64,000 nucleotides of DNA from CAYWNA01 sp964459305 (GTDB lineage: Bacteria; Planctomycetota; Planctomycetia; Pirellulales; Pirellulaceae), in the NCBI GenBank assembly GCA_964459305.1, contig CAYWNA010000038.1:5183-69182 (forward strand), read 5' to 3'. Positions 51,817 to 61,181 of the stretch are shown one piece after another. Numbering within the stretch: position 1 is the first letter of the stretch; every line of letters begins with the position of its first letter. Both the position numbers and the translations under genes were made by a program. The notes under the pieces were generated by a model that was not told the origin of the DNA, made no database searches, and worked only from the letters and a program-made list of their open reading frames with translations.

Positions 51817-51859
51817 GTACATCTGTACGTAATTCTAAGTACACTTGTACTGAAGTCAA
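51817..51859 (-). promoter_or_regulatory. Promoter and two BlaI-type operators
   Basis: Read on the minus strand: -35 TTGACT (51854-51859), -10 TAGAAT (51832-51837), spacer 16. Two 12-bp palindromes of the TACA/TGTA type known for BlaI/MecI: GTACACTTGTAC at 51839-51850, in the spacer, and GTACATCTGTAC at 51817-51828, downstream of -10. Their centres are 22 bp apart, two helical turns, so two repressor dimers would bind the same face. Confidence 0.85.
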
Positions 51860-51997
51860 TATTGTCTTGCAGAAATTTCCAAGATTCTTGCGAACTCCGG
51901 CCACACGGGATGAGAGACTGTCGCAGGGCGACCAAGCCAGCCGAGGGGACGATCGGAGGGCCACCACTGCAGTATCGTGACAGAAATAGGTGTGGGG

Positions 51998-54900
51998 CTA
52001 TCGAGTCGATTCAAGCGACTCTTCGCACAATCGCCGGTGCTTGTTCTGCTCGTCGGAGCCTTCGCAACCGGCGGCGCCCTTTTTCCAAGCGGACCGCGCT
52101 TCTTCTTGGCGGCCGAGGGCTTTGAGCGCCTTTCCCCGCCAGTACTCGGCCGGTGCCTCCTGAGGGCGATTCGTGCGACCAACTCCCAGGTTTTCCGGAT
52201 ACATCAGCGCGGCTTCGAAGTCTTCGAGTGCGGCTTTGAATTGTTTCTGTTCGAAACGCTGTTGCCCCCGGGCCAAATGAGCCTGGTTGAACAAGACCCA
52301 AGTGATGTCCTGACCTTCCCAGTTCACAAAGTATGGCGTGGATTCGAGCAAATCAATCGCGTCCGCAAACCTCTGTTCGGCCACGTAGGCTTCGGCGAGC
52401 ATGATCGTGATGTCCGAGCGACGCTGTCCTTTGATTGGCATGGATTCAAGCAGGCGGATCGCATCGGGCCGCTTGTCGTCGGCCACCAGAATCTCTGCCA
52501 GGTCTCGGTAGAGAGTCTGATCTTCGCCTCGCGCGGCGATGGCTTTGCGGTAGTAATCCGCAGCTTTCGACAAGTCGCGATCCCGCGCCCAACTGGCAAG
52601 ACCGAGATTGCGAAACGGAATGCTCAGTGATGTGTCCAACTTGACCGCCGCTTCCCACTGGGAGACCGCTTCGTCGAGTCGGCCAAGATTTCCGTACAGG
52701 TTACCCAGATGCATATGGGCAGAAGCGTCGCCAGAGTTCTCTTGAATGGCGTAGCTCAGCACATCGACGGCTTCCGTTCTCGAAGGATAGATGAAATCCC
52801 GGCAGATACTCGCAGCATCTTCAAGAGAGGCCTGCGCAGCCTGGTCATCCCCATGGCGCGAAACGAAGTAGGCCACGTAGTACAACGGCAATGGACTCCG
52901 CTGCTCCAGTGGAACCGCTTCGACACATGCGGCTCGCAGCAGCCTGGCGGCTTCGTCGAAAAGTCCCAAATCGGCGAAAACGAGAGACGTCTCGATCATC
53001 TCAAAATCATCTTCGCCAACAAACTCGCGAGCCGCGCCCACAAAGCGATTCATGGCGCTATCGCTTCTCAGCGCCAAGAGCGCCCCAGGCACAAGGCTGG
53101 TCGGACTTTCGCGCACCGCCTCCTCAGCCTGCCGAAACGCCTGCTCGCTGCGCCCGGTGGCGTACAGGGCCAGCGTGAGATGATCTCTAGATCGCGCGTC
53201 TTTCGGATCGGCATCGACGGCTTCGCGGAACGCCCCGACCGCCTTCTCGCGTTCGCCAAGCCGCATGTAGGCCCGGCCGATAAGATCGTAACCGACTGAT
53301 CTGGTCCCGAAGCATCGCGCTGCTCGATGGCCAGATGCCACGGCTTCTTCAGCGTTTCCGCAGGACAATTGACAAACGCCTCGGAAATACCACGCCAGTC
53401 CATCGTCGCCATCTCGGTCCAAAACCAATTTCAGCCGCGATACGGCCTCGTGATAGAGCCCTGCTTCGACGTCGAGTACGGCCAACGCTCGCAATGCGAG
53501 TACGTGCCCTGGGTCTTTTGCCAGGGCCAATTCGTAATACTCGCGAGCCTTCAATCGATCCGTGGCCCGGTCGAGCCATCGGCCCTTCAAGTACCTTTGC
53601 TCGGCGGTAAGCTGATCGTCCGGCTTCTCTTCGAATGTAGAGGCATCGGGCGGCGTCACTTTGGGAATGGGCAGCGGAGTGGTGAAGCCGGCCAGCACAT
53701 CTCCATCGTTTGTTGTGATGGTCACACGGACGGGCACCTCTCCGATGTCGGCAAGTGTCATCGCCTGCGGCGCGTCAGGGGAAAGATCGATTTGTCTGCG
53801 TACGGGATCCCGCCCGTCAGCTCTAAGCGTACACGTCGCACCGGGAAACCTGCCCGTGGAGATCAGCCGCAAGCGGAGGCCGTCGTCGTGGCGCGCGGTG
53901 TGTATGGCCACGTCCTTGGTAGCGAATTCAAATCCGTCACCCAGGCCGTGAATGGGGTACCACCACTCCTGCCAAGAGACTTCGTCGTGTGGCCCCAACA
54001 TGCCGTAATCGGATTGCGTCGGCAGCGGCCCGCTTTGCACTTCGATATACGGCCCGTCGTCGTCGGTCAGGTTCCTCTGGCTTGCCAAGCCAAAGTCCCA
54101 GTTGCCCCAGGTCCATGCCTTCTTGCCGGGTAGCACGTGGCGGTCGGCGAACTGAACGATGCCTCGATCCGCATCGACCTCGTAAGCTCCGAAGAAATCG
54201 TACTGGCACTGGAACGCAAAAATCGATGTCCAAGTCTCGTGGTTCTTGAGCCAAGAGAGATCCTTGCCGTCGTGAATCGGCCAGTTGAAGAATTCCTTTC
54301 CATGATGGTCCGTGGCAAGCGACATCGGGTAGATGAACCGCGTCCCGGGCAGGTTCGGAAACGCCGTGCAATTCCAGAAGTAATACGGGTGCATCCCGTC
54401 GGTGGGATTGAAGATCCTGATGTTCTCCTCCAAATAGGATTTGCCCGGACGAAGCGTGAGACGCACCGTCCAACGAGTCCGAAAGATCTTCTCTTGATTG
54501 CTCACCTCGAGGAATGCCGAGCCGTCCGGATTCTTGCCGACCAGCGCGTCAACCGGGGACACGACCGTGACCGTATGCCCGTGGGGACCGAAATTCCACT
54601 CAATCCCGCCGCTAATCCAGGCACCGCGCATGGCGATCATTCCGGGTTTTATCACTCCGCTCCGATGGAACATTTCCTTTCCTTCGGTCTTGTCCAACAC
54701 CGAGTGGATTCGGCCACCCAACTCCGGCAGGCAAGTGACCTTCAGGTATTCGTTTTCGATAAACAGCGCCTTGTACCGCCGGTCTACTTTGGCTCGGGAA
54801 AGATGATCCTGCATTGTGTAAGGGTAAGTGATCGATCCTTTCACCGTCGTGGACAAACGCGCGGGTCCTTCCAACGCCCAGAACTTGGGATTCACATCTT

Positions 54901-55033
54901 CTTCCCACGGATAGGTAGGAATGGTGATCGTGCCTTCCCACGCCGTCGCTTCGGCCCAGCACCAATTTGGCAGGACACCGACAACACAAGTTGAGACGAA
55001 TGTCAGTGCGCCAAGCATTCGATACAAGCTCAT
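51998..55033 (-). CDS. DUF5107 domain protein with TPR repeats, exported
   Basis: 1011 residues, start supported by GAGGG. An N-terminal signal peptide (LGALTFVSTCVVGVLPNWCWA) is followed by the DUF5107 galactose-mutarotase-like domain, about residues 40-330 (PELGGRIHSVLDKTEGKEMF, WISGGIEWNFGPHGHT, HPYYFWNCTAFPNLPGTRFI). The second half contains many TPR helices (LKAREYYELALAKDPGHVLA, GDDGLAWYFRGVCQLSCGNA, HMHLGNLYGNLGRLDEAVSQ). Such exported proteins are frequent in planctomycetes; a role in carbohydrate binding or degradation is inferred from the mutarotase-type fold. A repeat-rich region lies upstream. Confidence 0.9.
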   Translation of the reverse strand: MSLYRMLGALTFVSTCVVGVLPNWCWAEATAWEGTITIPTYPWEEDVNPKFWALEGPARLSTTVKGSITYPYTMQDHLSRAKVDRRYKALFIENEYLKVTCLPELGGRIHSVLDKTEGKEMFHRSGVIKPGMIAMRGAWISGGIEWNFGPHGHTVTVVSPVDALVGKNPDGSAFLEVSNQEKIFRTRWTVRLTLRPGKSYLEENIRIFNPTDGMHPYYFWNCTAFPNLPGTRFIYPMSLATDHHGKEFFNWPIHDGKDLSWLKNHETWTSIFAFQCQYDFFGAYEVDADRGIVQFADRHVLPGKKAWTWGNWDFGLASQRNLTDDDGPYIEVQSGPLPTQSDYGMLGPHDEVSWQEWWYPIHGLGDGFEFATKDVAIHTARHDDGLRLRLISTGRFPGATCTLRADGRDPVRRQIDLSPDAPQAMTLADIGEVPVRVTITTNDGDVLAGFTTPLPIPKVTPPDASTFEEKPDDQLTAEQRYLKGRWLDRATDRLKAREYYELALAKDPGHVLALRALAVLDVEAGLYHEAVSRLKLVLDRDGDDGLAWYFRGVCQLSCGNAEEAVASGHRAARCFGTRSVGYDLIGRAYMRLGEREKAVGAFREAVDADPKDARSRDHLTLALYATGRSEQAFRQAEEAVRESPTSLVPGALLALRSDSAMNRFVGAAREFVGEDDFEMIETSLVFADLGLFDEAARLLRAACVEAVPLEQRSPLPLYYVAYFVSRHGDDQAAQASLEDAASICRDFIYPSRTEAVDVLSYAIQENSGDASAHMHLGNLYGNLGRLDEAVSQWEAAVKLDTSLSIPFRNLGLASWARDRDLSKAADYYRKAIAARGEDQTLYRDLAEILVADDKRPDAIRLLESMPIKGQRRSDITIMLAEAYVAEQRFADAIDLLESTPYFVNWEGQDITWVLFNQAHLARGQQRFEQKQFKAALEDFEAALMYPENLGVGRTNRPQEAPAEYWRGKALKALGRQEEARSAWKKGAAGCEGSDEQNKHRRLCEESLESTR

Positions 55034-55139
55034 GATCGTTTCCCTCTGATTGTTCGGACTCTCAACAGGCTGGAAGTATATCGCACTTTGGTTGCAGTCG
55101 AGCGCCGCGCCAGGTGAGAAGTGACGGTTCGCCGATCAT

Positions 55140-55282
55140 CCAACGTCTTGGCCTTGATCGTAACTCCGGCATCGAAACCCGAAGCGTAAGCGAGGACGTA
55201 ATCCATTACCTCGCTTACGCTTCGGGTTACTATGCTATCACTCCTGGCAACTGCCGGAGTTATGATCAGGGCCCAACGTCTT
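55140..55282. repeat. Nested palindromic element family F with flanking direct repeats
   Basis: Inner stem 55176-55195 and 55209-55228: 20 bp, perfect, AACCCGAAGCGTAAGCGAGG type. Outer stem GATCGTAACTCCGGCA (55156-55171) with TGCCGGAGTTATGATC (55252-55267), 15 of 16 paired. Outside it the 10-base direct repeat CCAACGTCTT occurs at 55140-55149 and 55273-55282, which looks like a target-site duplication. No coding capacity. Confidence 0.8.
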
Positions 55283-55471
55283 CAACCTCACCCTCTCCCA
55301 GAGTGAGAAGAAGCTTCCCGGGCGCGCTCAATAGTCTCGGCCGGCGCACCGGCCGTGTCAACAATGAGGTGTTCCTGTGAACGACAGAAAAAGCGAGGTG
55401 CCGAGAACCCAGGACCAGCCGAGCAGTGTGCCGCATTTGATCACGTCCCCAGATATATCTAGCTATCTGGA

Positions 55472-55595
55472 GGTGTCCGGGAATTCGAAACCGTGGAATC
55501 CACGGTTTTCGGGAGGGCGAGGCTCCTGCCGAGCCGCGCATCGGTGCCAACAAACCGGCTCCGCAGGAGCTTCGCCCTCCCAATTCCCGGACACC
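55472..55595. repeat. Nested palindromic element family C, copy 3
   Basis: Outer perfect 14-bp inverted repeat GGTGTCCGGGAATT (55472-55485) with AATTCCCGGACACC (55582-55595). Inside: the small 9-bp hairpin AAACCGTGG-AAT-CCACGGTTT (55488-55508) and the family C core GGGAGGGCGAGGCTCC at 55511 with GGAGCTTCGCCCTCCC to 55581. It lies in a divergent intergenic region, unlike copies 1 and 2. Confidence 0.88.
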
Positions 55596-56010
55596 CTCAG
55601 CGATCTGTCAAGTCGATGCTGACGAGCGTCATAGGCAGCATACCCGTAGTAGTGGATCGGCACCGACTAAGTGGGGCATGCGTCATGCGCGTAATCGAAG
55701 TAGGCGTCGGCGCGCTCGCTACAAATAGCCCCATGTAGGCTTTTTCTCTCGGTTTTCCATGTTCGGATCTCACCCCAGATTACGACTTTGATCATAGTGG
55801 CGAAATTCGAAATACTCGGGTGACTCTTCAAAATGTGCAGGTGCGGTTTCGCGTCTTCCTTTCTGCTGCGCGATTGGAAAACAGCGAAACAACCGCCGGT
55901 CCAGGGCATTGGATTCCCGTCACCATTCAATTCGTTTCGGATTGCGCGATTCGGAATTCGTATTACTACCGCCGAGCCTTTGGCTTGTACTTCATTCCGG
56001 AGTCAGCGTC
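55596..56010. other. Region upstream of the LEPR-XLL gene
   Basis: About 415 bases without a supported gene. The frame open from 55909 continues into the surface protein, but the ATG at 56011 has GGAG nine bases upstream and is the better start. I see no clear promoter pair; the stretch near 55790-55830 is AT-rich and is the likeliest place. Confidence 0.4.
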
Positions 56011-59000
56011 ATGTCCTTACACCATCGTTCGTCTTCGTCGCGTGCTCGCGCGAGCTTGTTTCGCCGCCAGAATCGCAACCCTGCATTTCGCCGCAGGCTG
56101 CTGGTGGAACACCTGGAAAGTCGGATGTTACTTTCGACATGGACCGTCCTGAACGTCGACGACAGTGGCGCAGGTTCCCTGCGCGAAGCCATCGACCTAT
56201 CGAACGCGAATGAGGGATTCGACACGATTGAATTCGCCATCGGCGGCGGTGGTCCCCAGACCATCCAGCTTCAGTCTCCCCTTCCCACCATCACCGATCC
56301 CGTGGCCATCGACGGCACGAGCCAGCCGGGCTTCGTTGCCCTTCCTATTGTCGAGGTTGCCGGCACTGCAGCGAGCCCCGTCCTGACGCTCGCAGCAGAC
56401 GACAGTACGCTTCGGGGACTCGCCGTCCGGACGGCCGGCACGGCAATATCGCTTTCAGGGGCGGACCGGGCCCTTGTTTCAAACTTGGATGTGTCGTGGA
56501 CGGGTGCGGGAGAATCGGGGATGGGGATCGATTTGTGGGAGTCGAACAGCGGCACCATCGAATACGTCACCGCGACGAATCGGCAGGTGGGCCTGAAGAT
56601 GAGGCGGTCGGGTGACAACGTCATCCAGCACAACGATTTTTCCGGTGCGGGCACGTGGGCAATTCAGACAAACGCGGACACCACCGGGACCGGCAATCAG
56701 TACTTGCACAACAATCTTAGCGATAGTGCCAATGGTGTGTCTCTTTCTTATGAAGTTGGAATGACTCTCTCCGGCGACTCATTTAACATGGCAGGGATTC
56801 CCGGGATGGGGTTGGAGCTTCATCGCGTATCGAATTCGCAAATATCGGGGTTGGACGTGTCATGGACGGGGGCGGGAATATCCGGTACGGGAATCCTTGT
56901 GGGCTCGTCTTCGAACAACACGATTGAGCAAGTCACGGTGATGAACCGGACCTTCGGAGTTGATCTCGTTTCCTCCAGCGCTGCCGCGGTGGAATGCACT
57001 TCGATTCTCGAAAACGCAACCGGTGTCCGTATCAAGGGAGCGTCGTCGGGTATCCTGCTGAACAACAACCGCATCGCGGGAAATTCAGGTAATGGTGTCG
57101 TGAACAGCGCGCCGGAGGTGGTGAACGCCGAGTACAACTACTGGGGTTCGGCGGATGGGCCGGCGACCCTCGGCGGGGCGGGAGACACGTATTCGGGCAA
57201 CGTGGACGCCGAGCCGTTTCTGACGGAACTGCCGCCCTGCCTCAACACGAACGAGCCACCCGTGGCCGACGCCGGCGGCCCGTATGCGATTGACGAAGGT
57301 GACGCCCTTGTCCTGGCCGGTTCGGGCAGCGACGTGGACGACGGCGACACCTTGATCTTGACCTACAGTTGGGACCTGAACAACGACGGCACATTCGACG
57401 ACGCCACCGGCGCGGCACCGACGCTCGCCTGGAGCGAACTGGATGCGTTGGGGCTCGACGATGACGGCACATTCACAGTGACGTTGCGAGTGTACGATAA
57501 TGACACATACACAGACAACTCGGCGGCGGTGACTATCGAAAACACGGCTCCCCGGCTAGTCGATGTGTCGGTGACTTCACCAATTGACGAGAATGCCGAA
57601 GCAACGCTCGCTGGCGATATTCTCGATCCCGGTTCACAGGACACGTTCACGCTGACGATCGACTGGGGTGACGGCACCACCGAAGCCGTCGATTATGGAG
57701 CCGGGACGACGTCGTTCGTCCGCACTCACCGCTACATGGACGATGGGCCGTCGCCAGGTAACGGTGCCCCATCGTACAGCTACGAGATCCAGGTCACAGT
57801 GATCGACAAGGATTCCGGCATTGGCCGAACGACAACGCCGCTCACGGTCAACAACGTGCCACCAGTGATCGCCGACTTCCATAACAGTCCGCCGTCGTCT
57901 GGCGGCGATTCTGCTGGCGAAGAGATCACCGTGGGCGGCGCGTTTAGCGACATCGGAACGTTCGACACGCATACCGCCACCGTGGACTGGGGCGACGGGA
58001 CAAGCTCGCCCGCGGATGTCACCCAGTCAGACGGATCGGGGAGCATCTTCGCGAGCCACGTCTACGATAATGGTGGTGTCTACACGATCACGCTGACCGT
58101 GACCGACGATGACACGGACAAGGCTACGAAAACCAGCACGGCCGAGATCATCGGTGTCGGAGTCAACAACAGGGTCCTACAAATCGTCGCGACGACTCGA
58201 AAGGACGACATACGCGTAAAGCCGAAGGGCCGCGGCCAGGTGGAAGTCAAGACGGACTTCACCGAGCCCAAGAAGCAGCTCTTCCCCGCCGACTCGTTCG
58301 ACTCGATTCTCGTGGTCTTGGGCCCTGGTCATGATCTTGCCCGTATCGACGAGAGAATCCTGATCGATGCGGTTATGGACGGCGGCGACGGAAAAGACGA
58401 ACTCCATGCCGGTGGCGGCAACACGACGATGTACGGCGGGGCCGGCAACGACCGCCTCCACGGCGGTAATGGAGACGACACGTTGGACGGCGGTCCCGGT
58501 GCCGACCGCCTGTATGGCGACGGTGGCAACGATGTGATCATCGACCTGGACGGACACAATCGTATCTGGTCGGGAAGCGGCGCCGACACGATCACAGCGG
58601 GCGGTGGCAACGACCGAATCGCTGCTGGTGGCGGAGACGATCTCGTTTTGGCGGGTGCCGGTGACGACCGTGTCGATGCGGGTCGCGGCAGTGACGTGGT
58701 CGTCGGCGGAGATGGCGACGACCGGATCACAGGCGGACCGGGCCTGGACCTGCTGATTGGCGGAAAGGGCAGCGACAAACTCCAAGGCGGCAATGGCCGG
58801 CGCGGGCCCGGCGATATCCTGATCGCTGGATGGACGACGCACGACGCAGACGAAAGTGCTCTGCGCTCGATCCTCGACCGGTGGATCACGGGCTGGAATG
58901 CCGGTAGGCCGTACGAAGAAATCGTCGACGAACTAGTCGCGGATTGGCTTGATCCGGGCACTACCGTGTTTGATGACGGCGTGGAAGACAAGTTGAAAGG

Positions 59001-59124
59001 TGGCCAGAAAGCCCGCGATCTGTTCTTTGCCGATCTGAGCGGAGAGCACGGTGATGACGACGTCCTCAAAGGCGCGAAGAACGACATCGTGATCGAACTG
59101 GCCGATCTTCTGGACCTAACGTAA
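56011..59124 (+). CDS. LEPR-XLL type surface protein with beta-helix, PKD and calcium-binding repeats
   Basis: 1037 residues from ATG 56011 (GGAG nine bases upstream). The N-terminus is basic and carries HLESRMLLST (residues 34-43), the planctomycete LEPR-XLL export signature. A right-handed beta-helix domain follows (DDSGAGSLREAIDLSNAN), with internally duplicated segments LDVSWTGAGESGMGI and LDVSWTGAGISGTGI. Three PKD-like domains follow (VADAGGPYAIDEGDALVLAG, VTSPIDENAEATLAGDILD, HTATVDWGDGTSS), then about ten RTX-type GGxGxDxLxGG calcium-binding nonapeptides (GGAGNDRLHGGNGDDTLDGG) from about residue 800. It is probably secreted or cell-surface; no enzyme motif is seen. No C-terminal membrane anchor is evident. 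Confidence 0.9.
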   Translation: MSLHHRSSSSRARASLFRRQNRNPAFRRRLLVEHLESRMLLSTWTVLNVDDSGAGSLREAIDLSNANEGFDTIEFAIGGGGPQTIQLQSPLPTITDPVAIDGTSQPGFVALPIVEVAGTAASPVLTLAADDSTLRGLAVRTAGTAISLSGADRALVSNLDVSWTGAGESGMGIDLWESNSGTIEYVTATNRQVGLKMRRSGDNVIQHNDFSGAGTWAIQTNADTTGTGNQYLHNNLSDSANGVSLSYEVGMTLSGDSFNMAGIPGMGLELHRVSNSQISGLDVSWTGAGISGTGILVGSSSNNTIEQVTVMNRTFGVDLVSSSAAAVECTSILENATGVRIKGASSGILLNNNRIAGNSGNGVVNSAPEVVNAEYNYWGSADGPATLGGAGDTYSGNVDAEPFLTELPPCLNTNEPPVADAGGPYAIDEGDALVLAGSGSDVDDGDTLILTYSWDLNNDGTFDDATGAAPTLAWSELDALGLDDDGTFTVTLRVYDNDTYTDNSAAVTIENTAPRLVDVSVTSPIDENAEATLAGDILDPGSQDTFTLTIDWGDGTTEAVDYGAGTTSFVRTHRYMDDGPSPGNGAPSYSYEIQVTVIDKDSGIGRTTTPLTVNNVPPVIADFHNSPPSSGGDSAGEEITVGGAFSDIGTFDTHTATVDWGDGTSSPADVTQSDGSGSIFASHVYDNGGVYTITLTVTDDDTDKATKTSTAEIIGVGVNNRVLQIVATTRKDDIRVKPKGRGQVEVKTDFTEPKKQLFPADSFDSILVVLGPGHDLARIDERILIDAVMDGGDGKDELHAGGGNTTMYGGAGNDRLHGGNGDDTLDGGPGADRLYGDGGNDVIIDLDGHNRIWSGSGADTITAGGGNDRIAAGGGDDLVLAGAGDDRVDAGRGSDVVVGGDGDDRITGGPGLDLLIGGKGSDKLQGGNGRRGPGDILIAGWTTHDADESALRSILDRWITGWNAGRPYEEIVDELVADWLDPGTTVFDDGVEDKLKGGQKARDLFFADLSGEHGDDDVLKGAKNDIVIELADLLDLT

Positions 59125-59222
59125 GCGGCCGTGAGGAGACAAAGGAAGGACGGGTTATCGACCCTTGTTCTTGACCACATTTCCAGCCGCTGGCTTAACT
59201 CCAGCGCTGCATGACATTCGAC

Positions 59223-60920
59223 CTATTTGTCTTCGATTCCGAGTTCCCGTAATCGGCGGTAAAGGGTTGCACGACTGATTCCCAGCAGCGCGGCGGCCCT
59301 GGTGCGGTTGCCCTTTGCGCGTTTCAACGCCGCCGTGAGCTGGTCGAGGTCATCGAGTCCCAAATCGTCTTGATCCGCATCGGTTCTTCGCTCTAGAAGT
59401 TCGGGAGGGAGGTCCTCGGTCTGGAGGATCGAACCCAGCGCCTGGATAACGGCGTACTCCAGCGCGTTGCGGAGCTCACGGACGTTGCCTGGCCAATCAT
59501 ATTCCATCATAACCGCCATCGCATCGTCGCTGGCGGCGTCGACCCGTTTGCCGGTGGATGCCCGATGGTCTGCCAGAAAAGCGCGCACGAGGACCGGAAG
59601 GTCTTCTCGGCGCTGGCGCAAGGCCGGCAACTTCACGCGGGCGACCCGGATGCGGTACAGTAGATCCTGCCGGAATCGCTCGTCGGCCACATCTTGGGCA
59701 AGGTCCCGGTGAGTGGCGGTCAATACACGGACGTCCACCGGACGGGAACCTGATTCCCCCAGCGGTAACACGGCGTTTTCTTCCAACACTCGCAACAACG
59801 CGGTCTGCACGCGGAGGGAAAGATCGCCGATCTCGTCCAGGAATAGCGTACCGCCGTGGGCCGCCTCGAAGAGCCCCTGCTGGTCGCTGATCGCTCCGGT
59901 GAACGAGCCGCGGCGATGGCCAAATAACTGACTGGCGGCTAACTCGTCGCTGAGACCGGCGCAGTTGATCGCCACAAAAGGCGCGTCGCATCGCCTGCCG
60001 AGTTGGTGGATCGCCCGGGCGACGAGTTCTTTCCCCGTACCCGTCTCCCCTTCGATCAGCACCATAGAATCGACCCGCGCAACATCCTGGATTGTCTGGA
60101 AGACCTGCTGCATGGGTCTCGACTTGCCAACCATATTCTGAAACGTCGCATGCTGGTCAAGCTGTCGCCGCAAGTCGAACAGTGGTGAGACGTCGTATAA
60201 GAACAGAATCATGCCGCCATCACCGCGAGGGTCATCGACGATTTCAATCTCCAGGTTGCGGGGACGGGATCCGTCATCGTCAAGGGCCAGCGCGATTTTG
60301 TCACGTTGCTCCTGCGGACGACGACAGGTCTCCTCCAGCGCGGTCACCTGCTCGGGGGACAACGGCAACACGTCCTCTAGCCCGTGCCCGACTACGTCTC
60401 CGTCGAAGGGCTTGGCCATTCTGAGAGCGGCCTGACTGGCGAAACGGACCTGACCGTGCGCGTCCACCATGACCGTGCCATGACGCTGTGCGTTGAGGAT
60501 CGAACGCAGGTTTTCGTAGCTCTCGCGCAATCGCCGGTCGGCATTTCCCTTGTGCAGAGCCATTTCGATGGTCGTGTGCAGGTCGCGCGGATCATACGGC
60601 TTGACGATGTAGCCATACGGCTCGGCCACTTTGGCTCGTTCCACGGTGTCAACGTCGCTGTAAGCCGTGAGGAAAACGACGGGGACATCGCGGGACTGGC
60701 GAATCCGCCGGGCCGCTTCGATACCGTCCATCGGCCCCTCGATGCGCATGTCCATGAGCACGAGGTCGGGTTCGAGTTCCGCGGCCTTTTCGCAGGCTTC
60801 TTGTCCAGAAGCGGCGTTTCCGACGACCTGGTACCCCAGACCCTGCAAATGGCCCTCGATTGCGACGGCCACAATCTGTTCGTCCTCGACGATCAGGATC
60901 TTGATTGCTTGCTCTGACAT
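59223..60920 (-). CDS. Sigma-54-dependent response regulator (REC-PAS-AAA-Fis)
   Basis: 565 residues. Receiver (residues 8-120) with phospho-acceptor Asp57 in PDLVLMDMRI. A PAS-like segment follows (about 130-250). The AAA+ activator domain has Walker A GETGTGKE, Walker B GGTLFLDEIGDL, the sigma-54 loop GSFTGA (normally GAFTGA), and DLLYRIRVARVKLPALRQR. A C-terminal Fis-type HTH has TRAAALLGISRATLYRRLREL. Phosphorylation should let it melt sigma-54 promoters. The kinase gene lies upstream in the direction of transcription, 261 bases away, with repeat families D and G between. Confidence 0.95.
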   Translation of the reverse strand: MSEQAIKILIVEDEQIVAVAIEGHLQGLGYQVVGNAASGQEACEKAAELEPDLVLMDMRIEGPMDGIEAARRIRQSRDVPVVFLTAYSDVDTVERAKVAEPYGYIVKPYDPRDLHTTIEMALHKGNADRRLRESYENLRSILNAQRHGTVMVDAHGQVRFASQAALRMAKPFDGDVVGHGLEDVLPLSPEQVTALEETCRRPQEQRDKIALALDDDGSRPRNLEIEIVDDPRGDGGMILFLYDVSPLFDLRRQLDQHATFQNMVGKSRPMQQVFQTIQDVARVDSMVLIEGETGTGKELVARAIHQLGRRCDAPFVAINCAGLSDELAASQLFGHRRGSFTGAISDQQGLFEAAHGGTLFLDEIGDLSLRVQTALLRVLEENAVLPLGESGSRPVDVRVLTATHRDLAQDVADERFRQDLLYRIRVARVKLPALRQRREDLPVLVRAFLADHRASTGKRVDAASDDAMAVMMEYDWPGNVRELRNALEYAVIQALGSILQTEDLPPELLERRTDADQDDLGLDDLDQLTAALKRAKGNRTRAAALLGISRATLYRRLRELGIEDK

Positions 60921-60970
60921 GGTGACCGCTACTATGTTGACCGAGTTGAAAGGTGTTACGCCGCGGCCGG

Positions 60971-61034
60971 TTGTTGGAGTCCAGGCTTCAGCCTGCCCCC
61001 CCAGCCTAAAGGCTGTACTCCAGCAGACACTCCA
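60971..61034. repeat. Palindromic element family D, copy 2
   Basis: Contains TTGTTGGAGTCCAGGCTTCA and CCCAGCCTAAAGGCTGTACTC, like copy 1 at 40421. CAGCCT-AA-AGGCTG and AGGCT-TC-AGCCT are small hairpins. It lies between the regulator gene and its kinase gene. Confidence 0.75.
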
Positions 61035-61037
61035 AAC

Positions 61038-61097
61038 CGGCGAGCCGCGGGCGTGAGCCCGCTGATGGAACCGGAGGCTGACACCTCCGGCTCGCCG
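61038..61097. repeat. Palindromic element (family G), three-way junction
   Basis: Outer 9-bp stem CGGCGAGCC (61038-61046) with GGCTCGCCG (61089-61097), and two hairpins inside: GCGGGC-GTGA-GCCCGC (61047-61062) and CCGGAGG-CTGACA-CCTCCGG (61071-61090, sharing its last two bases with the outer arm). This type is familiar from planctomycete genomes. Confidence 0.7.
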
Positions 61098-61181
61098 ATT
61101 TCTTCACACGCTCGGAGCAAAAGGTAGCAAACTGTCTGTTCCTGTGAAGGTAACCCGGCTTGTCGTCGAGCGGAAGTGGCC

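Noticed and set aside
55909..56010. Start of the surface protein at 55909
   Set aside because: The added 34 residues look non-coding, and the ATG at 56011 has a ribosome-binding site and leads directly to the basic LEPR-XLL leader.
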